Counted from the stretch's first letter, positions 1-7,585 are shown. The stretch is 64,000 nt of DNA from Fusobacteriaceae bacterium (GCA_900764925.1 CAAFPW010000090.1:1-64000); one strand, 5' to 3'. The notes: a model not told the origin generated them from the letters alone. Numbers and translations: made by a program.

Positions 1-28
1 ACTTTTACAAGAAAGAAAATATTAATTT

Positions 29-73
29 GCGATACTATAAGTTAAATCTTTAAAAAATATAGATTTTGTTCGC
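29..73. repeat. Weak nested inverted repeat at left edge
   Basis: The first 110 bases carry no gene. GCGA at 29-32 can pair with TCGC at 70-73, and AAATCT at 44-49 with AGATTT at 61-66, giving a weak nested hairpin. No function is claimed. Confidence 0.2.
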
Positions 74-118
74 GACTTCTCAAAGTACATTTTCTAAGTT
101 AGACAATTGGTAAATTAA

Positions 119-192
119 AAGGAGAAAATTTTACTGTAATGAGCATTGCGTAAGCACTAGCGATTGGAAGTAAAAGTTTTCTCCTTTTCTGT
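119..192. repeat. Long imperfect hairpin with a structured, GC-richer loop
   Basis: The arm AAAAGGAGAAAATTTTACT at the left is matched on the right by AGTAAAAGTTTTCTCCTTTT, a stem of about 19 pairs with one bulged base. The 33-base loop between them is richer in GC than its surroundings and can form its own small hairpin, TGC-GTAA-GCA. The element lies just past the stop codon of the minus-strand Rep-like gene and could be its terminator, but the elaborate loop is more than a terminator needs. It may be a structured RNA or a dispersed repeat. No second copy was seen in this window. Confidence 0.55.
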
Positions 193-212
193 TTAGTAAG
201 TTAAATTGTAAC

Positions 213-1358
213 TTATATATATTCTCCTAAATGTTGTTTAATTAATAGAGTACTCTCTCCATTTAATTTATAATCAAGATAAAAACTATGTTTTTTTTCA
301 TGGTATTGTAAAACTTTATCAGACTTTAAGAAAAATATTTTTGATAAAAATTGGACAGAGAATACTTCAAAGTTAATAGCTATATTTTTATTATGAAGTT
401 CTTTTATAACTTTTAAAATAAAGCTATGTAATTCAAAAAGTGAAGAAAATTTCTGGCTTTTTTTAAATATAACAAGGTCTTTTTTATAATTATCTAAACT
501 TAAAATTTTTAAAAGAAAATCTTCAAAATTTTTAGGATTTATTTGAAGAGCATAATCTATTCTTTCTTGTATATATTCCTTTCCTTGAATAGTTAAGACT
601 TTTTTTATCTCTTTGTAAATATTATCGATATTTTCAATTCTATCTTTTATTAAATTTAAAAAATGGTTTATAATATTGTTGTTTTGAAGATTTAAGAAAC
701 AAATAAATCTTAATTTTAAAATTTTAGAGTTTTTATGTTCAGAAGCTCTAACTTTTTCATATTCCACTTTAAGAATAGAATTATTATTAATATCATCTAT
801 TATTGGAAGTAATATATTTTTTTCAAAATCATAGAATCGAGAATAATTTTTGTTATTTAAATTAAAGAGATTTTTTAACTCTTCAACATCTAAGATAAAC
901 TCTTGTTTATTTTCTAGGATAAACTTTTGATAAAGCAGATGAGTGTGACGCTCTTTAAAATTCAGTATATAATTTAGATTGAGTTTATTAAAAAAAGAGT
1001 TTTCACTAAATGAGGTAAAAAACTCATACGAAAAGGAGATTCCAATAAAATCTTCATCAATATAAAAAGAAGAGATAATAGAAATATATGTAATAGGTTT
1101 ATTTTCATATGATATGATAATATTTTTTTCTTTTAGTTTTATCAAATCTAAAAAGATAGATGAGTTTAGTTCATCATATGAGGAATAAATTTTTCTTTCT
1201 AAAAATACTTTTTTATCTATTTCTAAATATCTATTATGATTACTATTTTTAAAAAGTAAAAGAATAGACTTATCTTTTTTTGTTAAAAATTTAGTAAAAT
1301 TTATTTGTAAATTAGATAATTCTTTTTTAGCAAGATGGTGTATAAAAAAATTTTGCAA
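213..1358 (-). CDS. Plasmid replication initiator-like protein (Rep_3/RepB type winged helix)
   Basis: The protein is 381 residues, rich in Lys, Asn and Ile. Residues about 20-225 resemble the first winged-helix domain of Rep_3 initiators: a YILNFKERHTHLLYQKF-like helix (about 130-146), an 'ELKNLFNL' turn, then KNYSRFYDFEKNILLPIIDDIN followed by a strand pair. Residues about 240-381 would be the second domain but are poorly conserved to my eye. The start is TTG, chosen because AGGAGG sits nine bases upstream. In plasmids this family binds iterons and opens an origin. Here it stands beside metabolic genes with no visible iterons, so it could be a plasmid relic or a protein turned regulator of the divergent PTS operon. 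The family call rests on pattern only. Confidence 0.5.
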   Translation of the reverse strand: MQNFFIHHLAKKELSNLQINFTKFLTKKDKSILLLFKNSNHNRYLEIDKKVFLERKIYSSYDELNSSIFLDLIKLKEKNIIISYENKPITYISIISSFYIDEDFIGISFSYEFFTSFSENSFFNKLNLNYILNFKERHTHLLYQKFILENKQEFILDVEELKNLFNLNNKNYSRFYDFEKNILLPIIDDINNNSILKVEYEKVRASEHKNSKILKLRFICFLNLQNNNIINHFLNLIKDRIENIDNIYKEIKKVLTIQGKEYIQERIDYALQINPKNFEDFLLKILSLDNYKKDLVIFKKSQKFSSLFELHSFILKVIKELHNKNIAINFEVFSVQFLSKIFFLKSDKVLQYHEKKHSFYLDYKLNGESTLLIKQHLGEYI

Positions 1359-1387
1359 ATTTTAGTACCTCCTAAAAAAATATATTG

Positions 1388-1414
1388 ACGAAAATATTTA
1401 GAAAATATCTTCGT
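1388..1414. promoter_or_regulatory. Imperfect palindrome, candidate operator
   Basis: ACGAAAATATTT (1388-1399) and AAATATCTTCGT (1403-1414) are inverted copies matching at 11 of 12 positions around a three-base spacer. It lies between the divergent Rep-like gene and the PTS operon, just upstream of the Rep-like ribosome site. Binding by a dimeric regulator is inference. Confidence 0.4.
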
Positions 1415-1481
1415 TATATATAGATATTAGCATATTATTTGAAGAAAATCAAATTAAATTAACGAAAATGGAATAAAAGAG

Positions 1482-1516
1482 TTAGTTTTGACAGAAAACT
1501 AAATATAATATATATT
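1482..1516 (+). promoter_or_regulatory. Promoter of the PTS operon with overlapping perfect palindrome
   Basis: TTGACA at 1488-1493 and TATATT at 1511-1516 are separated by 17 bases. The -35 box lies inside a perfect inverted repeat, TTAGTTTT (1482-1489), GACAG, AAAACTAA (1495-1502), which has the form of a repressor site. Confidence 0.6.
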
Positions 1517-1557
1517 ATAGATACAAAAATTAAAAAATATTTATTTGGAGGAGAAAA

Positions 1558-1875
1558 ATGAAGAAAAAAGTTTATCTGTTTTGTTATGCTGGAATGTCAA
1601 CAAGTTTATTGGTTGCTAAAATGAATAAGATAGTGGAGAAGTTTAATCTTCCAATTGAGATAGAAGCACACTCTTATGCACAAGCTCATACTATAATACC
1701 TGAGAAAAAACCTGATTGTATAGTGTTAGGTCCACAAGTAAAATTTGTATATGAAGATATGAAAGAAAAATATGCTCCAACTCCAGTAATGGTTGTAGAT
1801 ACAGCTGATTATGGAGCTATGAATGGAGAAAAAGTTTTAAAAGAGATAATTAGAGTATTAAAGGGAGGAAAATAA
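1558..1875 (+). CDS. PTS system lactose/cellobiose-family EIIB component
   Basis: This 105-residue cytoplasmic phosphocarrier receives phosphate from EIIA and passes it to the sugar imported by EIIC. The active-site cysteine is Cys9 in the motif CYAGMSTSLLVAKM, typical of the lactose/cellobiose EIIB fold, and the length is normal for a free-standing subunit. GGAGG precedes the ATG. The stop codon overlaps the start of the EIIC gene by one base, so the two are translationally coupled. No EIIA gene is in this operon, so that subunit must be supplied from elsewhere. The sugar specificity cannot be read from the sequence. Confidence 0.9.
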   Translation: MKKKVYLFCYAGMSTSLLVAKMNKIVEKFNLPIEIEAHSYAQAHTIIPEKKPDCIVLGPQVKFVYEDMKEKYAPTPVMVVDTADYGAMNGEKVLKEIIRVLKGGK

Positions 1876-3239
1876 TGAATAAAGCAATGGGAGGACTAGA
1901 AAAGGTATTGATGCCTTTAGCTGAAAAGATAGGAAGAAATAAATATTTAATATCCATAAGAGATGGTTTTTTAGTTTCCTCACCTCTATTAATAGTAGGA
2001 TCATTGTTTCTATTGATAGCTAATTTTCCAATACCTGGTTGGAATGGGTTTTGGGCAAGATTTTTTGGAGAGGGTTGGGCTAATAAGTTATCTCATCCTG
2101 TAACAGCTACCTTTGATGTAATGACTATATTAGCAGTAATAGGTATAGGATATAGTTATGGACGTCAAGAAGAGGTAAATGGAATTAACTCTGCTGCAAT
2201 AGCCTTAGTTGCTTTCTTTATATTAACTCCTTTTTCAATAGATTTTATTCCTAAGGGATCTACTATATCTTATGTTGTAAGTGGAATACCTTTAGGATGG
2301 ATGGGATCTAAAGGAGTATTTGTAGGAATGTTTACAGCTATTATTTCAGTAAAAATATTTGCTAAGATAATAAAGAAGGGTATTGTTATAAAAATGCCAG
2401 AAGGGGTTCCACCTACAGTAGCAAAGTCTTTTGAAGCATTAATACCTTCAGCTGTAGTTATGGTAGTAGCTTTTATAATTAAAACTCTATTTGAAATGAC
2501 ACAGTTTAATGATATTCATACTTTTATATATAAATTTTTACAAATTCCATTGGTAAGTGTTGGAGGAACACTTCCAGCTATGATAATAGCATATATTTTC
2601 CTACATCTATTTTGGTTTTTCGGAATAAATGGTTCTAGTGTAGTTGGAGCTGTATATAATCCAGTATTGAGAGTTCTTTCAATAGAAAACTTAGAGGCTT
2701 TTAAATCAGGAGCTCCATTACCTAATATTATCACAGGACAATTCCAAGATATGTTTGCTACATTTGGAGGAGCTGGAAGTACTCTTTCATTAATTGTGGC
2801 TATGATATTAGTTTGTAAAAGTAAAAGAATTAAAAGTTTAGGAGCGTTATCTTTACTTCCTGGAATTTTTGGAATAAATGAGCCAATAATCTATGGTTTA
2901 CCAATGATGTTGAATCCATTGATGTTAATTCCTTTTGCTTTAATTCCAACAATAAATATTATAATTTCATATTTTGCTATGTATATAGGGTTAGTTCCAT
3001 TTACTAATGGAGTACAACTTCCATGGACTACACCTATTCTATTCTCTGGATTTTTAACAACAGGAATAAGGGGAGCAATTTTACAAGGATTACTATTTAT
3101 ATTAGGAGTACTAATTTATATCCCATTTATAAAAATTATGGATAATCAATATTTAAAAGAGGAAAGTAAGGAAGAGGAAAAAGAGGAAGAAGACGAAATA
3201 TCTTTTGATGATGTTTCATTTGATGATTTAGAGGTGTAA
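1875..3239 (+). CDS. PTS system lactose/cellobiose-family EIIC permease
   Basis: This is a polytopic membrane permease of 454 residues with about ten hydrophobic segments. It has the family's conserved Gly/Asn/Glu-rich loop (GIFGINEPIIYGLPMMLNP), where the glutamate contributes to sugar binding in EIIC structures. It carries out the transport step and works with the EIIB gene just upstream. The last 26 or so residues form an unusual, highly acidic tail (EESKEEEKEEEDE... then repeats of SFDD). This tail is not part of the permease core and may contact another protein. The substrate is unknown; the M20 dipeptidase downstream suggests something other than a plain disaccharide. Confidence 0.88.
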   Translation: MNKAMGGLEKVLMPLAEKIGRNKYLISIRDGFLVSSPLLIVGSLFLLIANFPIPGWNGFWARFFGEGWANKLSHPVTATFDVMTILAVIGIGYSYGRQEEVNGINSAAIALVAFFILTPFSIDFIPKGSTISYVVSGIPLGWMGSKGVFVGMFTAIISVKIFAKIIKKGIVIKMPEGVPPTVAKSFEALIPSAVVMVVAFIIKTLFEMTQFNDIHTFIYKFLQIPLVSVGGTLPAMIIAYIFLHLFWFFGINGSSVVGAVYNPVLRVLSIENLEAFKSGAPLPNIITGQFQDMFATFGGAGSTLSLIVAMILVCKSKRIKSLGALSLLPGIFGINEPIIYGLPMMLNPLMLIPFALIPTINIIISYFAMYIGLVPFTNGVQLPWTTPILFSGFLTTGIRGAILQGLLFILGVLIYIPFIKIMDNQYLKEESKEEEKEEEDEISFDDVSFDDLEV

Positions 3240-3241
3240 TT

Positions 3242-3724
3242 ATGAAAAAAATAATATTAGTTTTAAATCAAACACAAGCAGGACAAGGAGGAGAGGAGAA
3301 TTCCTCTCTGCCTTTAGCAGGTAAAAAAGGAGCCTTAGGTCCAGGAATAATGATGGAGCCATATTTAAAAGAGTTTGATGCAAAAATAATTGCCACTATT
3401 TACTGTGGAGATAAAAACTTTTTAGAAAATAAATTGGAAAATAGTAAAAAAATAGCAGCTATGTCAAAAAAATTAGAAGCAGATGTGATCATATGTGGAC
3501 CAGCCTTTAATTATGAAAGATTTGGAGAAATGTGTGGCTACCTTATAAAATTTTTAAAAGAACATACTACTATTCCATGTGTTGGAGCTATGAGTGAGGA
3601 TAATCCTAAATATACTGAGTATAAAGAATTAGATTTAGTAAAAACTCCTAAAAAAGGTGGAGTGGGATTAAATGAAGCACTTAGAAATATTGTAAAGAAA
3701 GCTGTTGAGTGTTGTGATAGATAA
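3242..3724 (+). CDS. Short GrdB-like protein (glycine/sarcosine/betaine reductase component B family)
   Basis: The protein has 160 residues. It matches the N-terminal part of component-B proteins of glycine, sarcosine and betaine reductases: an early GGEE, then GPG, ATIYCGDKNFLEN, a loop ICGPAFNYERFGEMCG, and IPCVGAMSEDNP. True GrdB/GrdF proteins are about 430 residues and carry a C-terminal selenocysteine motif, which is absent here; no grdA, grdC or thioredoxin gene is nearby. It is therefore unlikely to be a working reductase subunit. It sits between a PTS permease and an M20 peptidase, overlapping the latter. GAGGTG precedes the ATG. Family membership is fairly sure; the function is unknown. 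Confidence 0.6.
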   Translation: MKKIILVLNQTQAGQGGEENSSLPLAGKKGALGPGIMMEPYLKEFDAKIIATIYCGDKNFLENKLENSKKIAAMSKKLEADVIICGPAFNYERFGEMCGYLIKFLKEHTTIPCVGAMSEDNPKYTEYKELDLVKTPKKGGVGLNEALRNIVKKAVECCDR

Positions 3725-5015
3725 AATAGAACAAGCCATAGAGAGATTAAAACCAGAGATAGAGAGAGATTTTGCAGAATTAATTTCGATTAGAAGTGTC
3801 AAAGGAGAAAAGGAGGATGGTTTTCCCTTTGGTAAAGAGATTGGAAAGGTTTTAGAAACTGGATTAAATATAGGAAGAAGATTAGGATTTGCTACTAAAA
3901 ATTTAGATGGATATGCTGGGATATTGGAACTAGGAGAGAGTGAGGAATATTTTGGAATATTTGGACACCTAGATGTAGTAGTAGAGGGAAAAGATTGGGA
4001 TACATTACCATATAAGCTAATAAAAAAAGATGGGAAATTTTATGGTAGAGGGGTATTAGATAATAAAGGGCCAATATTAGCTTGTATATATGCATTAAAA
4101 ATATTGAAAGATTTACAAGTTAATTTTAATAAAAGAGTGAGAGTAGTTTTAGGAACTGATGAAGAGAGCGGAATGAAAGATATGGATTACTATCTTTCAA
4201 ATGAGAAACCACCATTAATGGGATTTACTCCTGATTGTAAATTTCCAGTTGTCTATGGAGAAAATGGAGTTATTAGAATAAAATTAAGATATCCATTAGA
4301 GAAGGGATTGAGATACTCTTTAAAGGAGATAGAAGGAGATTTTTCAAAAGCTTATATTCCTGATTACACAAAATTTATATTTAAGGAAGAGAATTTTGAA
4401 GTTATTGGAGTTGGAAAAAGAGCTCCATCAAATAATCCGTATTTAGGAGAAAATTCAATTATAAATGCAATAAAAAATATTCCAGAGAATATTGTGGAGA
4501 ATCTAGATTTTAAAAGAGCTTTTAAGGAGATTAATAGTCTGTTTTCAGATGTATATGGAAAAAGTTTAGGAATAGATTATAAAAACTTGGAGACAGGAGA
4601 AGTTTTAGTTAGTTTATATGAGATCAAAAAAAATCATAAAACCTTAGAAATTTCTTTTAGTGTTAGATATCCTGTTGATTGTGATGAAAAAAATATATTA
4701 GAAAAAATACAAGAAAAGGTAAGTGGAGAATTAGAAGTAGAGTTTTCTATGCCTAAAACAGTAAAAGATAAAAATTCAACTATGGTAAAGAAAATGTCAG
4801 AAGCATATTTTGAAGTAACTAATTTAGATTCAACTCCAGTTACTACAACAGGTGGAACTTATGCTAGAAAGGTTCCTAATATAGTTGCATTTGGACCCTC
4901 ATTTCCTGGTGAGAAAGGTATAGCTCATAATAAAAATGAGTATTTAGAAGAGGAAAGTTTATATAAATTAATAAAAATATATACTTTAGCAATTTATAAA
5001 TTATTGAATATTTAA
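3705..5015 (+). CDS. M20 family metallopeptidase, PepV/Sapep-like dipeptidase
   Basis: This cytoplasmic zinc or manganese dipeptidase has about 436 residues. The metal and catalytic motifs are in order: FGHLDVV, GRGVLDNKGP, GTDEESGMKDMDYYL, FTPDCKFPVVYGENG, and a late IAHNKNEYLEEE. The first lobe, lid domain and C-terminal lobe arrangement fits PepV/Sapep enzymes. The start is uncertain: TTG at 3705 or GTG at 3714, both inside the end of the GrdB-like gene and without a strong ribosome site, suggesting coupled translation. Its place at the end of a PTS operon suggests it acts on what the permease imports, or on a product of it; that is inference. Confidence 0.85.
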   Translation: MSVVIDKIEQAIERLKPEIERDFAELISIRSVKGEKEDGFPFGKEIGKVLETGLNIGRRLGFATKNLDGYAGILELGESEEYFGIFGHLDVVVEGKDWDTLPYKLIKKDGKFYGRGVLDNKGPILACIYALKILKDLQVNFNKRVRVVLGTDEESGMKDMDYYLSNEKPPLMGFTPDCKFPVVYGENGVIRIKLRYPLEKGLRYSLKEIEGDFSKAYIPDYTKFIFKEENFEVIGVGKRAPSNNPYLGENSIINAIKNIPENIVENLDFKRAFKEINSLFSDVYGKSLGIDYKNLETGEVLVSLYEIKKNHKTLEISFSVRYPVDCDEKNILEKIQEKVSGELEVEFSMPKTVKDKNSTMVKKMSEAYFEVTNLDSTPVTTTGGTYARKVPNIVAFGPSFPGEKGIAHNKNEYLEEESLYKLIKIYTLAIYKLLNI

Positions 5016-5016
5016 A

Positions 5017-5056
5017 TAAAAAAATCAGGAGAGTAAATACACTCTCTTGATTTTTT
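5017..5056. terminator. Bidirectional terminator
   Basis: AAAAAATCAGGAGAGT pairs with ACTCTCTTGATTTTTT around a six-base loop, with A and T tracts on the two sides. It separates the plus-strand PTS operon from minus-strand asnA. Confidence 0.85.
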
Positions 5057-5067
5057 TAGTATAAATA

Positions 5068-6063
5068 TTATAGGAAATGAGCTCCAATTTTTGCAAAATC
5101 CTCTACCATATCCTCTGGCCAAATTGATGCTTGTACCTCTCCTATATGAAGTTTTTCTAAGAAGAACATACAGATTCTAGATTGTCCAATTCCTCCTCCA
5201 ACAGTATAAGGAAGCTCTTTAGCAAGTAGAGATTTGTGGAAAGGTAACTCTTTTCTCTCCTCTTTTCCATCAAGTTTTAGTTGAAGTTGAAGACTCTCTT
5301 CACTAACTCTTATTCCCATAGATGAAAGTTCAAATCCTTGTTCTAATACAGGGTTCCACACTAGAATATCTCCATTTAGTTCCCAGTCATCGTAGTCAGG
5401 AGCTCTACCATCATGTTTTTTACCTGATCTTAAAGTTTTTCCTATTTGTGATATAAATACAGCTTTATGAACTCTACAAATTTCATTCTCTCTCTCTTTA
5501 GCTGTAAGTTCAGGATAAGTATCTTCTAACTCTTGAGAAGTTATAAAGAAAATATCTTCAGGTAGTTTAGTAGAAAATACTGGGTACTCTCTATTTATAA
5601 ACTCCTCTGTTTTTCTAAGAGCTTTATATATATTTTTAACAATATTTTTTAAAGTTTCTGTTGTTCTCTCCTCTTTATTGATTATAAGTTCCCAGTCCCA
5701 TTGGTCAACATACATAGAGTGGATATTATCTAAATCCTCATCTCTTCTGATAGCGTTCATATCTGTGTATAATCCAGTATGAACAGGAAATCTATATCTC
5801 TTAAGAGCCATTCTTTTCCATTTTGCAAGAGAATGGATGATTTGATACTCCTCTTCTTTATCCCAATGAGTATCAAATTTAACAGGTCTTTCAATACCAC
5901 TCAAGTCATCATTAAGTCCAGATGATTTTCTAACATATAATGGAGCAGAAACCCTAGTTAAATTTAATTCATATGCTAAAGCTCTCTCAAAAAAGTCTTT
6001 AACCTTTTTTATTGCTACCTCAGTTTCAAAAAGGTCTAGTTTACAATCATAGTTTTTTATCAT
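5068..6063 (-). CDS. asnA: Aspartate--ammonia ligase (asparagine synthetase A)
   Basis: This cytoplasmic enzyme makes asparagine from aspartate, ammonia and ATP. It is 331 residues from the chosen ATG, the normal AsnA length, and shows family signatures throughout: FETEVAIKKVKDFFE near the N terminus, VSAPLYVRKSSGLNDDLSG, MYVDQWDWE, and a C-terminal GGGIGQSRICMFFLEK active-site stretch of the class II tRNA-synthetase-like fold. The ATG at 6063 is preferred over a GTG three codons earlier because AAGGAG lies eight bases before it. The gene is alone on its transcript, behind a 200-base leader that encodes an Asn-rich peptide and alternative hairpins, so its expression is probably tied to the supply of charged Asn-tRNA. 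Confidence 0.95.
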   Translation of the reverse strand: MIKNYDCKLDLFETEVAIKKVKDFFERALAYELNLTRVSAPLYVRKSSGLNDDLSGIERPVKFDTHWDKEEEYQIIHSLAKWKRMALKRYRFPVHTGLYTDMNAIRRDEDLDNIHSMYVDQWDWELIINKEERTTETLKNIVKNIYKALRKTEEFINREYPVFSTKLPEDIFFITSQELEDTYPELTAKERENEICRVHKAVFISQIGKTLRSGKKHDGRAPDYDDWELNGDILVWNPVLEQGFELSSMGIRVSEESLQLQLKLDGKEERKELPFHKSLLAKELPYTVGGGIGQSRICMFFLEKLHIGEVQASIWPEDMVEDFAKIGAHFL

Positions 6064-6096
6064 AATTATCACTCCTTAAACTGTTATTTATTAATT

Positions 6097-6126
6097 AAAA
6101 AAGCCATTCGGTGTACCCGAATGGCT
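6097..6126 (-). terminator. asnA leader terminator (attenuator)
   Basis: On the minus strand AGCCATTCGG and CCGAATGGCT form a perfect 10-pair stem with a five-base loop, followed at once by six T residues. It lies between the leader peptide and asnA, so transcription must pass it to reach the gene. Its first arm is also complementary to an upstream segment (6138-6146). Confidence 0.9.
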
Positions 6127-6146
6127 TACTAACAAGGTCGGGTACA
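6112..6146 (-). promoter_or_regulatory. asnA leader antiterminator pairing
   Basis: Minus-strand TGTACCCGA (6146-6138) is perfectly complementary to TCGGGTACA (6120-6112). The second segment is part of the terminator stem and loop and the first overlaps the upstream hairpin. The pairing therefore excludes both, which is the layout of an attenuator's 2:3 helix. Confidence 0.7.
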
Positions 6147-6176
6147 AATCAGTGAAACGAGAAAAAGATTTGTACC
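6141..6176 (-). promoter_or_regulatory. asnA leader 1:2 hairpin (pause/protector)
   Basis: Minus-strand GGTACAAATC (6176-6167) and GATTTGTACC (6150-6141) form a perfect 10-pair stem with a 16-base loop. An outer extension is possible between CGAGGTTTGG (6215-6206, directly after the Asn codons) and CCGACCTTG (6141-6133), with one bulge and wobbles. Formation would block the antiterminator and allow the terminator. Confidence 0.7.
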
Positions 6177-6198
6177 ACAAGTAGAAAATATATACTAC

Positions 6199-6276
6199 TT
6201 AAAGTCCAAACCTCGACATATTATTATTGTTATTATTATTCAATTGTGCAGCTATACCAAAAATATGAATTATCAT
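6199..6276 (-). CDS. asnA leader peptide with seven consecutive Asn codons
   Basis: This 25-codon reading frame starts with ATG at 6276, with GGAGG about eight bases upstream, and ends with TAA at 6199-6201. Codons 13-19 are all asparagine (six AAT and one AAC; 6220-6240), followed by Met-Ser-Arg-Phe-Gly-Leu. Regulatory leader peptides of amino acid operons (trp, his, leu, thr) carry runs of the codon of the end product, and here the downstream gene makes asparagine. The run, the ribosome site, and the following terminator and antiterminator together make a random origin unlikely. Stalling at the Asn codons when charged Asn-tRNA is scarce is expected to cover the segment at 6206-6215 and favour read-through; that mechanism is inferred. 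Confidence 0.85.
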   Translation of the reverse strand: MIIHIFGIAAQLNNNNNNNMSRFGL

Positions 6277-6310
6277 TTTCTGCCTCCAAATAAAATAAAT
6301 CTATGTATTA

Positions 6311-6339
6311 AGGATACACCTTTTCTATGAAAAAGTCAA
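6311..6339 (-). promoter_or_regulatory. Promoter of the asnA leader transcript
   Basis: Minus-strand TTGACT (6339-6334) and TATCCT (6316-6311) are 17 bases apart, about 35 bases before the leader peptide start. Confidence 0.6.
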
Positions 6340-6374
6340 TAGTTTATTGAAAAAATATTTTTAAAATTTAAAAA

Positions 6375-6421
6375 TAAAAAAAGAAGTTATAAAATTGTAG
6401 TATATAACTTTATAACTTCTT
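6375..6421 (-). terminator. metK terminator
   Basis: On the minus strand AAGAAGTTATAAA (6421-6409) and its complement (6393-6381) make a 13-pair stem followed by a run of T, ten bases after the metK stop. Confidence 0.85.
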
Positions 6422-6430
6422 TAAAATTTA

Positions 6431-7585
6431 CTATTTATTTAATATAGCTTTTAATTCTTCAACTTTATTAGTCTTTTCCCAAGGAATATCTAAGTCGGTT
6501 CTTCCAATGTGTCCAAAAGCTGCTAGATCTTGATATTTGAACTTTCCACTTCTAAGCTCTAAAGATCTTTCTATTCCTCTTGGTGTTAGATCAAATACTT
6601 TTTTAACAGCCTCAGCAAGTTCTATCTCACTTACTTTTCCTGTTCCAAATGTATCTACTTTTACTGATGTAGGTTCTACTACTCCTATTGCATAAGATAG
6701 TTGAACTTCACACTTATCTGCTAAATCTGCTGCTACTATGTTTTTAGCTACCCATCTTGCTGCATAAGCTGCTGATCTATCAACTTTTGAAGGGTCTTTT
6801 CCAGAGAAAGCTCCTCCACCATGTCTGAAGTATCCTCCATAAGTGTCAACTATTATCTTTCTTCCAGTAAGTCCTGTATCTCCGTGTGGTCCTCCTATAA
6901 CAAATCTTCCTGTTGGATTGATGTGATATTTCTTTACATCAGCAGGATTTAAGTTATATGACTCAAGTACTGGTTTAATTACTTTTTCTATAACGTCAGC
7001 TTTAATTTGTTCTTGAGTTACATCTGGATTGTGTTGTACTGATAGTACTATTGTATCCACATGATCTATCTTTCCATTTTCATCGTAAGCTAGTGTTACT
7101 TGAGATTTAGCATCAGGTCTAGCCCAAGCTAACTCTTTACTTCTAGTCATTCTAGTTAATTTAACTAGGATCTCTCTAGCAAGTACTAGAGCAAGTGGCA
7201 TAAGTTCTGGAGTCTCTTTAACAGCTCCACCAAACATGATTCCTTGGTCTCCAGCTCCTCCAACATCTACTCCCATAGCGATATCAGGTGATTGAGAGTG
7301 TATAGCGTTAAGAACTCCACAGTTAGAGTCAAATCCCATTCCCTCTCTGTATCCAATCTCATCAATCTTATTTCTAACTATATCTTGGATATCGATATAA
7401 GTAGAAGTAGTAATCTCTCCTCCAACAATAACTTGTCCAGTAGTACAGAAAACTTCACAAGCTACTCTAGAGTTAGGATCATCAGCAAGACAAGCATCTA
7501 ATACAGCATCAGATATTTGGTCAGATACTTTATCAGGATGTCCAGGTGATACGAATTCAGATGTAAAATAAGTTAAATTTTTCAT
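6431..7585 (-). CDS. metK: S-adenosylmethionine synthetase
   Basis: The enzyme makes S-adenosylmethionine from methionine and ATP in the cytoplasm. It has 384 residues, the usual length. Motifs seen are [22 protein letters not shown] at the N terminus (ATP/metal-binding His and Asp), [34 protein letters not shown], and the P-loop-like [25 protein letters not shown] precedes the ATG. It is a single-gene transcript controlled by a SAM-I riboswitch, so the product represses its own synthesis. Confidence 0.98.
   Translation of the reverse strand: MKNLTYFTSEFVSPGHPDKVSDQISDAVLDACLADDPNSRVACEVFCTTGQVIVGGEITTSTYIDIQDIVRNKIDEIGYREGMGFDSNCGVLNAIHSQSPDIAMGVDVGGAGDQGIMFGGAVKETPELMPLALVLAREILVKLTRMTRSKELAWARPDAKSQVTLAYDENGKIDHVDTIVLSVQHNPDVTQEQIKADVIEKVIKPVLESYNLNPADVKKYHINPTGRFVIGGPHGDTGLTGRKIIVDTYGGYFRHGGGAFSGKDPSKVDRSAAYAARWVAKNIVAADLADKCEVQLSYAIGVVEPTSVKVDTFGTGKVSEIELAEAVKKVFDLTPRGIERSLELRSGKFKYQDLAAFGHIGRTDLDIPWEKTNKVEELKAILNK

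Noticed and set aside
213..5015. Complete integrated plasmid or mobile element around the Rep-like gene.
   Set aside because: No integrase, relaxase, partition gene, flanking direct repeats or iterons were seen; the left boundary is outside the window.
5068..6300. T-box riboswitch considered for the asnA leader.
   Set aside because: No T-box core (TGGNACCGCG-type) or specifier stem was found, while an Asn-codon leader peptide and attenuator hairpins are present.
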